A stretch of 64,000 bases of DNA from Odoribacter sp. AF15-53. Its GTDB lineage: Bacteria; Bacteroidota; Bacteroidia; Bacteroidales; Marinifilaceae. The stretch is from contig NZ_QUHC01000011.1 of assembly GCF_003479425.1 (NCBI RefSeq), positions 1 to 64,000 on the forward strand, in the 5' to 3' direction. The first letter of the stretch is position 1. Each line of letters begins with the position of its first letter. This document shows positions 35,543 to 44,123 of this stretch, one piece after another. The position numbers were made by a program, and so were the translations under genes. The notes beneath the pieces were generated by a model that was not told the origin of the DNA, ran no database searches, and saw only the letters and a program-made list of their open reading frames with translations.

Positions 35543-36856
35543 CTATTTTAGCGACTCGATCAAATCCACCACTCCCGCCTTTCTCAAAATATACATCCCG
35601 ATACGCTCCTCGGAAACCCCTTCCCGCAAGTGATACGTGTAACGAGGCTCATCATTCTCCATCCGGATATCGAAAAAACGGAAATCCACCGAATCCTCCT
35701 TTTCCAGCGTTCCCGCAACCTCCACGATATGCGAGGATATCATGAACACCCCTTGCTTCAAACGGGCCAAAGCTCCCACCACGGCACGGGAAGCATCAAA
35801 AGCATCTTTCACGTTAGTCCCCCGGAACAACTCGTCAAACACGACCACCACATCCTCCAAATCCCGCACCTGTTCCACGACATACTTCACCCGCGCCACC
35901 TCGTTATAATAATGGCTATACCCCAGCGACAGGTTATCCGACAAATTAATCGTGGTAAACAATCCCCGGAACGGCGATAACTCCATCCGGCTCGCGGGCA
36001 CCGGGAATCCGCAATGAGCCAAGTACACCGCCACGCCAAACGCTTTCATGTACGTCGATTTTCCCGCCATATTCGGCCCCGTCAGGAAACACAAATGCCG
36101 CTGACCGTCCAGCAACACGTCATTCCTCACCGGCTCCTTCAAAAACAAGTGATACAATCCCTCAATCCTTACCATCCGTCTTTCTCCCGAGAAAAGCGGG
36201 AACGTCAACCCCTGCTCCTTCGCGATCGTCCCGACCGTTCGTAAAGCATCCAGCATGTACAACGTATCCAGCACGACACGCACCCCTCCCAACTCCTCGC
36301 CCCGGAAATAAAGATCCAGATTCTCCCTAGACCAAAAAGAATCCTTCTTCTGGTTCGTCAAATACTGCATCCCTTCACGAGCGAGAACCTTCTTTACCTC
36401 CTGTTGCAAATCCTTCACCATTTTCGGGATACTCCCCATCGGCAACTCGTTCATGAAAGTACCCAGTTCATGAATCAACCGTCCGAGATAAGGAACCGCC
36501 CGTTGCCGCAGAAAACAATCGTTATCCGGGTTCAACCACCCTTTCACCGCCCGGCTCGTCAAATGCAACACATTCCGTTTAGGCACGGCATCCTGCTGTA
36601 AATAAATCTCGATAAAATTCAATTCTTCCCGCCGGATATCCAGAAAGAAAGGTAATTGCCCCAGGTAAATCATCGCATCCACCCGTTCCCGAATTTGCCT
36701 CGCGTCTACCAGCGGGGACTCGAACATCCTCCTCATACACGCCTTCCCCCCGTCCGAGCAAGCGAAATCAAAATAAGAAAAAACACTCGTCCCGTCCCAA
36801 GCCTGCTCGAACAACTCCAAGTCGCTCGACGTCTGTTCATCAATACTGAATTTCAT
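35543..36856 (-). CDS. MutS-family ATPase (domain III/V only)
   Basis: 437 aa. The C-terminal ATPase is clear: 'TGPNMAGKSTYMKAFGVAVY' (Walker A), 'NLSLGYSHYYNEVARVK', Walker B 'VVVFDELFRGTNVKDAF', 'VFMISSHIVE'. There is no mismatch-binding domain, so it is one of the MutS-related proteins of Bacteroidota, not the canonical repair MutS. The start overlaps the ABC gene end by 17 nt, making it the last gene of a compact four-gene operon. Its function is not established. Confidence 0.85.
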   Translation of the reverse strand: MKFSIDEQTSSDLELFEQAWDGTSVFSYFDFACSDGGKACMRRMFESPLVDARQIRERVDAMIYLGQLPFFLDIRREELNFIEIYLQQDAVPKRNVLHLTSRAVKGWLNPDNDCFLRQRAVPYLGRLIHELGTFMNELPMGSIPKMVKDLQQEVKKVLAREGMQYLTNQKKDSFWSRENLDLYFRGEELGGVRVVLDTLYMLDALRTVGTIAKEQGLTFPLFSGERRMVRIEGLYHLFLKEPVRNDVLLDGQRHLCFLTGPNMAGKSTYMKAFGVAVYLAHCGFPVPASRMELSPFRGLFTTINLSDNLSLGYSHYYNEVARVKYVVEQVRDLEDVVVVFDELFRGTNVKDAFDASRAVVGALARLKQGVFMISSHIVEVAGTLEKEDSVDFRFFDIRMENDEPRYTYHLREGVSEERIGMYILRKAGVVDLIESLK

Positions 36857-37514
36857 CTGTTTTCTTTATATATTCCAATAATTCTAGATCCCCACGATCA
36901 CTCACCGGCCAAGTCTTCCCGCCTTTCAACACGAATAACTCGTCACTGATATCAATCACGTCCTCGAAATAATGATCGGTAATCACGATCCCTTTCCGAG
37001 CCTTTTCCCGCCAGATCACCTCTTTCATTTTCTGCACGTGCAAAGGCATCATGAAAGAAAAAGGCTCGTCCAACAAACAGAACTTCGAGTCCGCCACCAG
37101 CACCACGTACACCTCTATAATCCTTCGTTCACCCGTTGAAAACGCTTTCATCCGTTTCCGTGCATCATTCCCGAACTCCGGGAAATCAGTAACAAATTCA
37201 TTAAAATCCACCCCGAAATCATCAAACACCCGCCTCACTGACAATCCCAAAGGAACAAAACTCTGCTGCAGAAGATAACGCATATCCTCCGGCCGACGCT
37301 CTCTCGTTAACAAAGCCTTCCTATCAATAGCCACGTACTGGTCCTTCAACATCAACTCCCCGTAAATCACCCGCATGAGACAACTTTTTCCTCCCCCGTT
37401 CCGGCCAAGAATTCCGACGACCTTCCCCGTCTCGCAATGCAGACAGGTATCCCATAGGACTCGATTGAACCCGTATTCCAAACGAAGATTACTTATATCA
37501 AGAGTATGCATCAT
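36840..37514 (-). CDS. ABC transporter ATP-binding protein with variant signature
   Basis: 224 aa. Walker A 'GILGRNGGGKSC', Q-loop 'YLLQQSF', signature 'FSTGERRIIE' (LSGGQ in most), Walker B 'KFCLLDEPFSF', H-loop 'VITDHYFEDV'. 4-nt overlap with the upstream 118-aa membrane protein suggests the two form a small exporter. MutS-like gene follows with overlap. The substrate cannot be inferred. Confidence 0.85.
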   Translation of the reverse strand: MMHTLDISNLRLEYGFNRVLWDTCLHCETGKVVGILGRNGGGKSCLMRVIYGELMLKDQYVAIDRKALLTRERRPEDMRYLLQQSFVPLGLSVRRVFDDFGVDFNEFVTDFPEFGNDARKRMKAFSTGERRIIEVYVVLVADSKFCLLDEPFSFMMPLHVQKMKEVIWREKARKGIVITDHYFEDVIDISDELFVLKGGKTWPVSDRGDLELLEYIKKTDEIQY

Positions 37515-37867
37515 TTCAACTGGTAAGCGATAAACAAACAGGCGACATACGTCAGAAAATCAAACACCAACGATATTCCCCAAAGCCACCGGAGGGACAC
37601 GCCTATATTCTTGTAATAATAAAAGAAACGCCACGATTTCCGTTTCATGGCAAATCCTAGGAACACCATCGCGGCAATCTTAAACCAAAACGTGACTACC
37701 ACGATCACCGCGATCACGGCCGGCGTTTTCATGCGGTACATGAACATAATCAACCCGCACACAAACGACACGGCAAGAGCCGAGGCCGCGAACATCCCGT
37801 AAAACGAGACACACGACCTGACCAAGCGTTTCGCATCCATCAGATACGCTTTTGAATCATCCGCCAA
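37511..37867 (-). CDS. Small membrane protein, ABC partner candidate
   Basis: 118 aa with three or four membrane segments (about 20-45, 50-75, 95-115: 'FAASALAVSFVCGLIMFMYR', 'AVIAVIVVVTFWFKIAAMVF', 'WLWGISLVFDFLTYVACLFI'). Overlaps both neighbours (DUF169 end and ABC start), a tight operon. It is too small for a normal ABC permease. It may act as a membrane anchor or half-permease. Confidence 0.6.
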   Translation of the reverse strand: MADDSKAYLMDAKRLVRSCVSFYGMFAASALAVSFVCGLIMFMYRMKTPAVIAVIVVVTFWFKIAAMVFLGFAMKRKSWRFFYYYKNIGVSLRWLWGISLVFDFLTYVACLFIAYQLK

Positions 37868-38580
37868 GTATCAGTTATCAGGAAACTCTCCTCCATCTGA
37901 TCGATCATCTCCATGAATTTCGAGATCGGCACGGCAAAAGACAATAAATTATTCGGGATACACAAACGGGCGGACGGGTCAAACATACCAAGCACGGCCC
38001 TCTTCGTTCCCTCGATCTGCTCCCGGTAAGGATAATAAATAATCGACGTGCATCCCGCCCCGAAAGGAGAAATCACCGCTTCCTGCTTGGCACTATCAAA
38101 CCCGGCCAACGTGAAAAGCCCGGAAATCACATCCGGCGTGCCAAAGAAAAACACGGCCTCCGGTTTATCCTGTTCCGTCAACATATCCCAACGCTTGAAC
38201 ACCAGACAATCGCCCTTCCTTGGAAGCACGGGCAAAGTCTTTAACAACGCGTTCACCTGTTCCGGCGTACGCTTGTAGCGTTCACAACGAGGTTCGTTCT
38301 CTCCATGAGACAAGAAATACTCGAACCCTTCCCGCATACTTTTATTGAACCCCAAATAGTATTTACCCCCGCCACATCCCACAGAATCAGGGAGGAAGCA
38401 AAGAGCCTCTCCTTTCCTTACCCGTCCGAGTTGTGCTATAATACAAGTATGTCCCACGGCTTTTTTCACGATAGTCGCATTATTATTTTCCGTAGAATAA
38501 TAAAATGCTACCGGAAGTTCTGCGTCGTTGAAATATTTTTTCCAAAGAGCAATAAAATGATCGCGTTTAACAATATCCAT
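37840..38580 (-). CDS. DUF169 family protein
   Basis: 246 aa from ATG at 38580, chosen because a perfect TAnnTTTG box lies at 38605-38612. DUF169 traits: 'PVAFYYSTENNNATIVKKAVGH'-type start and 'GCTSIIYYPYREQIEG' near the end, Cys-containing 'CFLPDSVGCGGGKYYLG'. Proteins of this family often occur with radical-SAM or methanogenesis-like genes; function is unproven. First gene of the operon with the small membrane, ABC and MutS-like genes. Confidence 0.75.
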   Translation of the reverse strand: MDIVKRDHFIALWKKYFNDAELPVAFYYSTENNNATIVKKAVGHTCIIAQLGRVRKGEALCFLPDSVGCGGGKYYLGFNKSMREGFEYFLSHGENEPRCERYKRTPEQVNALLKTLPVLPRKGDCLVFKRWDMLTEQDKPEAVFFFGTPDVISGLFTLAGFDSAKQEAVISPFGAGCTSIIYYPYREQIEGTKRAVLGMFDPSARLCIPNNLLSFAVPISKFMEMIDQMEESFLITDTWRMIQKRI

Positions 38581-38604
38581 AACCCTTTTATTTTTAGTAT
38601 CAAG

Positions 38605-38612
38605 CAAATATA
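38605..38612 (-). promoter_or_regulatory. Promoter of the DUF169 operon (TATATTTG)
   Basis: Perfect TAnnTTTG on the minus strand, 24 nt before the ATG at 38580. Confidence 0.6.
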
Positions 38613-38858
38613 AATTATTTTTTGGTTAAAAGCAAATCGCTATCGCTCATATTCCTCGTTTATAGCGGAATTTCCGACAAGTCATTTAACAAAATGACAC
38701 TAATATCCCTTGAAGGCAGGAACACATGCAGGCTAAAACATTGATAATTAAAATATCACATCTAACAATTCACAATCAGATAACATCTACCGATACATGA
38801 CTGATCAATAATGTATTCTTGATTAATTCTTTATGACTACCTATTCACTAGTTGCATG

Positions 38859-38902
38859 AACCTTATACGAACCCTATATAAACCCTATACGAACCCTATT
38901 AT
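38859..38902. repeat. Four 11-bp phased direct repeats
   Basis: AACCTTATACG, AACCCTATATA, AACCCTATACG, AACCCTATTAT in direct succession, exactly one helical turn apart, followed by an inverse AATAAGGTTTATA. It is an operator array candidate. It lies 250-300 bp upstream of the DUF169 start. Confidence 0.7.
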
Positions 38903-39087
38903 AATAAGGTTTATACAATGTTATTAAAAGTCATCTAAAAGATTATTAACGCTACTGTATAGGTATTAATCAAGAACACATGATTAAATCCTTATTCATT
39001 TCAATAGGAAATCTCATGTAAATATTCATGTAATCAACAATTGCTCAACGGCCTACACCCTGTATAGCTCTTCATATTCACAAACAA

Positions 39088-39120
39088 ATACCCCGGATCA
39101 GCGATGCCGATCCGGGGTAT
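39088..39120. terminator. Rho-independent terminator of the M13 gene
   Basis: ATACCCCGGATC / GATCCGGGGTAT, perfect 12-bp stem, 24 nt after the M13 stop on the minus strand. The U tract on that side is short (TTTG). Confidence 0.8.
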
Positions 39121-39143
39121 TATATCATTAAAAGTACAATCTG

Positions 39144-41180
39144 TTACCAGATAGAAGCTCTTTGTTCAACAGGCAAATACAAGGCATCACCCTCTTTCAC
39201 GTCAAACGCTTCATACCACATCCCGATGTGAGGCAGGGCGGCATTCACACGCCAACGCCCTAAAGAGTGAGGGTCTGACTTCGTTTGCAAACGAATTTGC
39301 TCGTCACGCACATTCCCGGCCCACACGTTAGCATATGACAGGAAGAACCGTTGAGCTGGGGTAAAACCGTTCTCGTCATTCCCAAGCGGGTTCTCGGCCA
39401 TCGCTTTCTGCAACGCCTGATAAGCCACCTGCAAACCGCCATGATCCGCGATATTCTCACCCAAGGTCAATTCCCCGTTAGCTTTCAAATCAGGCAACAC
39501 TTGGATGTTACTGAAATAATCCACTAACACCTGGGCACGCTCCTGGAAATTCTTGGCATCTTCAGCTGTCCACCAGTCTTTCAGGTTCCCGTCCTTGTCG
39601 TATTGACGACCTTGATCATCAAACCCGTGAGTCATCTCGTGACCGATAACAACACCGATAGCCCCGTAATTACAAGCGTCATCAGCATTCATATCGAAGA
39701 ACGGGTATTGAAGGATACCTGCCGGGAAGCAGATTTCGTTCGTTGTTGGGTTATAATAAGCATTCACAGTTTGAGGAGTCATCAACCATTCATCCTTATC
39801 CACCGGTTTTCCGGCTTTAGCGATCATCTTATCGTAATCAAAATGATTGGAACGAACGATATTCTCCCAGTAAGAATCATTCTTGATCTCCAAGCTGGAA
39901 TAGTCTTTCCATTTGTCGGGGTAACCGATCTTCACGTGGAAGGCAGCCAGTTTCTCCAGAGCTTTCGCTTTCGTTTCGGCACTCATCCATTCCAATCCCT
40001 GAATCCGCTCGCCAAGTGCTTTCTGCAGGTTGGATACCAACTTCACCATACGTTCTTTGGCGGCTGCCGGGAAATATTTGTCGGTATACATCTGACCGAC
40101 AGCTTCACCCAACACACCGTTCACGGAACTCACGGCACGTTTCCAACGGGGTTGCATCTCTTTCGTTCCGGAAAGTGTCTTTCCATAGAAATCAAAGTTT
40201 TGAGCCACGAAATCATCACTCAAGTAAGAGGAAGCGGTATTGATCACGTTCCATTGCAAGTAGGATTTCAACACGTCCATGTTTTCTTTGGTCAACAAAT
40301 CGGCTACCGTCTTGATCTCGGCCATTTGTCCCACGTTTACTTCCTGCAAGTCCTTTAACCCGATGGTTGTGAAATAAGCATCCCAGTTTATACCCGGAAC
40401 CTCTTTTTTCAACTGGGCCACGGTGATCTTGTTATAGTTAGCATGTGGGTCACGTAATTCCACGGCCGATTTAGTCGTCTCGGCCAGACGGGTTTCCACT
40501 TTCATCACATCAGTCGCTGCTTTTCGTGCTTCCTCCTCGGTAAACCCGGCAAGTTGGAACATCTTGACTACGTGCTCTTCGAATTTTGCACGAATCTCTT
40601 TCGTGCGGTCATCATTATCCAGATAATATTCACGTTCGCCCAGGCTCAACCCTCCTTGGTACAACTGCGCCATGTTCATGGAGCTGTTCATATCATCGGC
40701 TCCCACGTACAACCCGAAGAAAGGCCCGAACCCGTCGCGGTGCATCCCGGCAACACATTTCGACAAAACTGCCCGATTGTCAAGAGCCTCGATTTTCTCC
40801 AGATAACCCTTGATCGGGGCCACTCCGTCAGCGTTCAACTTGGCGCTGTCCATAGCGATATTGTAGAGATCGCCCACTTTCTGGGCCACGCTTCCCGGTT
40901 GGGATTGCTGGTGAGCCAGGTCCTCGATCAGACTCTTGATCTGTGAACGGTTATTCTCTGCCAGTTGATCGAATGAACCGAAACGTGAATACTCGTCTGT
41001 CAACGGGTTAGCTTTCATCCAACCACCACAGGCATATTGATAAAAATCATTCCGAGGATTTGCAGTCTGGTCCAGATTCGCAATTTGAATCCCGCCTTTC
41101 TGCGCGGCCTCTTTTTTACTATTGCAACTTGTAGCCATTAGCGCTAACGCAATAAAAGGTAAATAAATTCTTGTTTTCAT
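39144..41180 (-). CDS. M13 family (neprilysin/PepO-type) metallopeptidase lipoprotein
   Basis: 678 aa. Signal peptide with lipobox 'LMATSCNSKK'. Zinc site 'VIGHEMTHGFDDQG' and the third ligand in 'GENIADHGG'; C-terminal 'NVWAGNVRDEQIRLQTKSDPHSLGR' and ending 'W' as in the family. Cleaves short peptides at the cell envelope. Single-gene unit with promoter box at 41315-41322 and a hairpin in its leader. Confidence 0.95.
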   Translation of the reverse strand: MKTRIYLPFIALALMATSCNSKKEAAQKGGIQIANLDQTANPRNDFYQYACGGWMKANPLTDEYSRFGSFDQLAENNRSQIKSLIEDLAHQQSQPGSVAQKVGDLYNIAMDSAKLNADGVAPIKGYLEKIEALDNRAVLSKCVAGMHRDGFGPFFGLYVGADDMNSSMNMAQLYQGGLSLGEREYYLDNDDRTKEIRAKFEEHVVKMFQLAGFTEEEARKAATDVMKVETRLAETTKSAVELRDPHANYNKITVAQLKKEVPGINWDAYFTTIGLKDLQEVNVGQMAEIKTVADLLTKENMDVLKSYLQWNVINTASSYLSDDFVAQNFDFYGKTLSGTKEMQPRWKRAVSSVNGVLGEAVGQMYTDKYFPAAAKERMVKLVSNLQKALGERIQGLEWMSAETKAKALEKLAAFHVKIGYPDKWKDYSSLEIKNDSYWENIVRSNHFDYDKMIAKAGKPVDKDEWLMTPQTVNAYYNPTTNEICFPAGILQYPFFDMNADDACNYGAIGVVIGHEMTHGFDDQGRQYDKDGNLKDWWTAEDAKNFQERAQVLVDYFSNIQVLPDLKANGELTLGENIADHGGLQVAYQALQKAMAENPLGNDENGFTPAQRFFLSYANVWAGNVRDEQIRLQTKSDPHSLGRWRVNAALPHIGMWYEAFDVKEGDALYLPVEQRASIW

Positions 41181-41285
41181 ATAATCAGTTTTCTAGTCTT
41201 CTCGCCGCACCGTTTTAGTTCATAAAGTTCATCAGGTTGAACCTCCGGTTCTTAAAATTTATAAAGTCAAGTGCCGGTATAAACG

Positions 41286-41322
41286 AAGGGCTGTGTTACC
41301 AGCCCTTGCGACAACAAAAGTA
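41286..41322 (-). promoter_or_regulatory. M13 promoter and 5' leader hairpin
   Basis: Perfect TACTTTTG (plus CAAAAGTA, 41315-41322) on the minus strand. AAGGGCTG / CAGCCCTT (about 41286-41308) would form a stem at the very 5' end of the transcript. Confidence 0.5.
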
Positions 41323-41361
41323 TAATATTTTACAAAGAAATAAAAACTGATCGGGTTATTT

Positions 41362-41682
41362 TTACCACCCGTACCAAGCGTCTTTTAACTCGCCAACTGT
41401 GATATTATCAAGATGTTGGTCGTGTTCGGACAGCCATTTCTTTACAATATTTTGTTCCTCGACCGTCACGCTGCCCCGCTGGCGAGTGATAAATCCCCCG
41501 CAAACATCAGAATTCCAGCCTCCTCCCATTTCCAGATCATGGGCATGTAACAAAACGGCAAACTCCTGCAACCACTCTTCCACCAGCTTCATATCGGTGT
41601 CGGCCTTGAATTTGGCATCAAAAGAAAATCCCAATTCCTGGTATTCCCCTTTATGTAATTTCTTACGTAATCTTTTTTTCAT
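41362..41682 (-). CDS. YggL family (DUF469) protein
   Basis: 106 aa, starting 'MKKRLRKKLHKGEYQELGF', a basic N-terminus. 'HDLEMGGGWNSDVCGGFITR' and 'SVTVEEQNIVKKWL' are the family core. YggL-type proteins bind the 50S ribosomal subunit in enterobacteria; in this lineage the role is not tested. The gene is 15 nt downstream of the fucosidase in the same direction. Confidence 0.85.
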   Translation of the reverse strand: MKKRLRKKLHKGEYQELGFSFDAKFKADTDMKLVEEWLQEFAVLLHAHDLEMGGGWNSDVCGGFITRQRGSVTVEEQNIVKKWLSEHDQHLDNITVGELKDAWYGW

Positions 41683-41697
41683 ACTATTATATATTTA

Positions 41698-43770
41698 TCA
41701 TTCAATCTCTACCCGCAAATCCCGTAATCCGACATCGCTATTCTTGTTAGCGGGATGAGCCATTCCTAGGCTGCAATCATGGATTTGTCCCGGATAGAGC
41801 TTCATAGGTTTCAAACGAAGTTTATACTCTTCTTGTTTCACGTTCGGGTTCACCAGATAGGTCACGTCTGACCCGTAACGATTATGTAACTTCACTACCA
41901 ACTGGTTATCACCCTTTTGCAAATGCAATTTAACCGTCTCGTTCACTCTTGGAATACCTCCCACGTAAGTACGGAGTAAAACCGTCTCGCCATTCAACGT
42001 AACTTGTATCCCGTCAGCAACTCCCAATTCTACCAGGACATCCTGTTCCCGACTGCTTTTTATTTCATGCAATAAGTAGACCGATTCTTTCTCTTCGGTA
42101 GGAATTTTCACGGTCTTACCCACTTTTAAGTCATTTTGCAAACTCCAATTATCGTTTTTCACACCAACGCTATTACCGTTAAAACGCTCACCCGCGATTG
42201 TATACTTGTACACATTTCCCCAGGTAACAGCAGCCGGATCATTATTCAATTTCTGAACATCTCCTCCCGCTAATTTCACATTCTCCACCTTGCCGTCAAG
42301 TTCCAGACGAATCTCTTTATCCCGGTCTCCGGCCATGTAAACGACCGAGGGCGTTACGGTCTTTGCCGTTTTATTGAAATGCCAGCTAAAACCTACCGTA
42401 CTCCGGAAACTAGAATAATAGTCCATGCTTGAATAAGCGTAAACGGGAGTCGCATTATCAGCCGTCAACACACTGGTTTCCAAAATCTGGTCGGGTACAA
42501 CCCGGAAATTATCGGCAAATTCCAGTTTCACGACAACGATTCCCCGCTCGGGTTTCACGTCAGCAGGAATATTCACGGACACGGTTTGCCCTTCCTGTTT
42601 CAGATCCAGTTTTTTACCATCCGCCAAGAGGGTTGCTTTTTTGGCTTTACCGATCAAACCATTTAAAATGACATCCCGATTTTCAGGCACTTGTTCGACG
42701 AACAAATAAAGGTTATTGCCCTTACGGGTGATGTCACCCCACGCCACCGCGTGATCAAAAGGGTTTGCCGTGGTATTGTAAATTGCCTCGCCGTAACGAT
42801 TCATCCATTTGCCCATGGCTAACAGCGCATCCCGTTCGAACTCGACAACGGAACCATTCCCTCTCGGTCCGATGTTCAACAAGAAATTTCCTCCCCGGCT
42901 TACGACTTTAATCAAGCTATGCAGTTTCTCGTCAATTTTATGATTCAAATCTCCCCGCTCCTGCCATGAACGATAACTCCAAGTTTCGTCAAAGAATGAA
43001 GCCGGAGTCTGCCAAGGTACCCCGATTTTATAATCCGGGTAAGCGTTATCTCCCATCACGGCAAAATCACCCCGGTCATTCCCCAAACGCCCGCTCACCA
43101 TGCACCGCGGTTGCAAACGATTCACGAGATCATACAACTCTTTACTCTGCTGCCCGCTCAACGACCCCATGTCAAACCAAATCTCGGAAATCGGGCCGTA
43201 ATTGGTCATGATTTCCTCAACCTGATGCATGCTGAAAGCATGATGCTCCTTAGAAATCGCATCCGCATTATGAGGAGTGATCCCGTTTCCGGGGAAATTC
43301 CAATCAATCAAGGAGTAGTAAACGGCAAACTTCACGCCTTGGCGCTGACAAGCATCCGACAATTCCTTCATCACGTCACGCTTGAAAGGAGTGGCATCCA
43401 CGATATTATATTTCGTGTATTTGGAGTGATACATGCAAAATCCATCATGGTGTTTCGACGTGAACACGATTGATTTCATCCCTGCAGCCTTGGCCAAGGC
43501 CACGACCGAATCAGCATTCCATTTTTCCGGATCAAACTTTTTGGCAACTGCCTCGTATTCCGCTTTCGGTATCCGGGCAAAAGATTGTATCTGCTCGCTA
43601 TATCCCGAACGAACCGGCTCTCCTTTCCATACCCCGCCCAATTCCGAGTATAATCCCCAGTGAATGAACATTGAAAACTTTTGATTTACCCAATCTGGGT
43701 TAGGCTTTTGCTGTCCAAAAGCGAATTGCACGCCTAACAACAAGATAATTAAACATCCGCGTAATAACAT
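41698..43770 (-). CDS. Family GH29 alpha-L-fucosidase
   Basis: 690 aa from the ATG at 43770 (a signal peptide 'MLLRGCLIILLLGVQFAFGQ' starts there; the 12 upstream residues are rejected). GH29 catalytic domain: 'FIHWGLYSELGGVWKGE', 'VFTSKHHDGFCMYHSKYTKY', 'EIWFDMGSLSG' with the nucleophile Asp. A beta-rich C-terminal part (about 330-690) probably holds carbohydrate-binding domains. Removes fucose from glycans in the periplasm or at the surface. It lies next to, but is not evidently in, the SusC/D operon. Confidence 0.93.
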   Translation of the reverse strand: MLLRGCLIILLLGVQFAFGQQKPNPDWVNQKFSMFIHWGLYSELGGVWKGEPVRSGYSEQIQSFARIPKAEYEAVAKKFDPEKWNADSVVALAKAAGMKSIVFTSKHHDGFCMYHSKYTKYNIVDATPFKRDVMKELSDACQRQGVKFAVYYSLIDWNFPGNGITPHNADAISKEHHAFSMHQVEEIMTNYGPISEIWFDMGSLSGQQSKELYDLVNRLQPRCMVSGRLGNDRGDFAVMGDNAYPDYKIGVPWQTPASFFDETWSYRSWQERGDLNHKIDEKLHSLIKVVSRGGNFLLNIGPRGNGSVVEFERDALLAMGKWMNRYGEAIYNTTANPFDHAVAWGDITRKGNNLYLFVEQVPENRDVILNGLIGKAKKATLLADGKKLDLKQEGQTVSVNIPADVKPERGIVVVKLEFADNFRVVPDQILETSVLTADNATPVYAYSSMDYYSSFRSTVGFSWHFNKTAKTVTPSVVYMAGDRDKEIRLELDGKVENVKLAGGDVQKLNNDPAAVTWGNVYKYTIAGERFNGNSVGVKNDNWSLQNDLKVGKTVKIPTEEKESVYLLHEIKSSREQDVLVELGVADGIQVTLNGETVLLRTYVGGIPRVNETVKLHLQKGDNQLVVKLHNRYGSDVTYLVNPNVKQEEYKLRLKPMKLYPGQIHDCSLGMAHPANKNSDVGLRDLRVEIE

Positions 43771-43939
43771 AATAAACACTTTTACAACATATAACACATT
43801 ACACAATAAACAAGGCTGTAAATATAGCGAATATTAGCGTTTGCCGGAGGGGTACTCTTCGAAAATTATTTAATTTACAAATAATATAACACACATTGTA
43901 AAATATATTATTCCTATGTAAACAAATTCTATATCGGTG

Positions 43940-44074
43940 ATGAGAGAATTCTTATTCCTCATGTTTTGCTTTACCTGCTTACTCTGTAAAAATAATTTTG
44001 CTCAAACATACGAGGAGAAAACAAAGAGAAGAGTATCCAGATTTTACTCGATAAACACATTCGAGAAAAAATAA
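43940..44074 (+). CDS. 44-aa peptide with signal-like N-terminus (possible gene remnant)
   Basis: MREFLFLMFCFTCLLCKNNF followed by AQTYEEKTKRR... Basic start, hydrophobic core and an A-Q cleavage-like site resemble a Bacteroidota signal peptide, then only 22 residues before a stop. It is opposite to the neighbouring genes and ends just before a bidirectional terminator. It may be a small exported peptide, or the stump of a longer gene. Confidence 0.4.
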   Translation: MREFLFLMFCFTCLLCKNNFAQTYEEKTKRRVSRFYSINTFEKK

Positions 44075-44077
44075 ACA

Positions 44078-44106
44078 GGGACCGTGTAAAAATCTCACAC
44101 GGTCCC
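44078..44106. terminator. Bidirectional terminator
   Basis: GGGACCGTGT / ACACGGTCCC, perfect 10-bp stem with a 9-nt loop, between the 43940 ORF and the PKD lipoprotein stop at 44124. Confidence 0.75.
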
Positions 44107-44123
44107 AAACCACACATACACGT

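Larger units (their letters stand above)
38608..39143. other. 536-nt intergenic region
   Basis: Between the DUF169 operon start and the M13 peptidase stop. It holds the DUF169 promoter, the 11-bp phased repeat at 38859-38902 and the M13 terminator at 39088-39120. The rest is AT-rich DNA with several 'ATGATTAAT / TGATTAAT'-like short repeats and no gene. Confidence 0.6.
43807..44123. other. Gap between fucosidase and PKD lipoprotein operon
   Basis: 317 nt. It holds the fucosidase promoter region, the 44-codon ORF at 43940-44074 and the terminator at 44078-44106. Nothing else is apparent. Confidence 0.6.
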
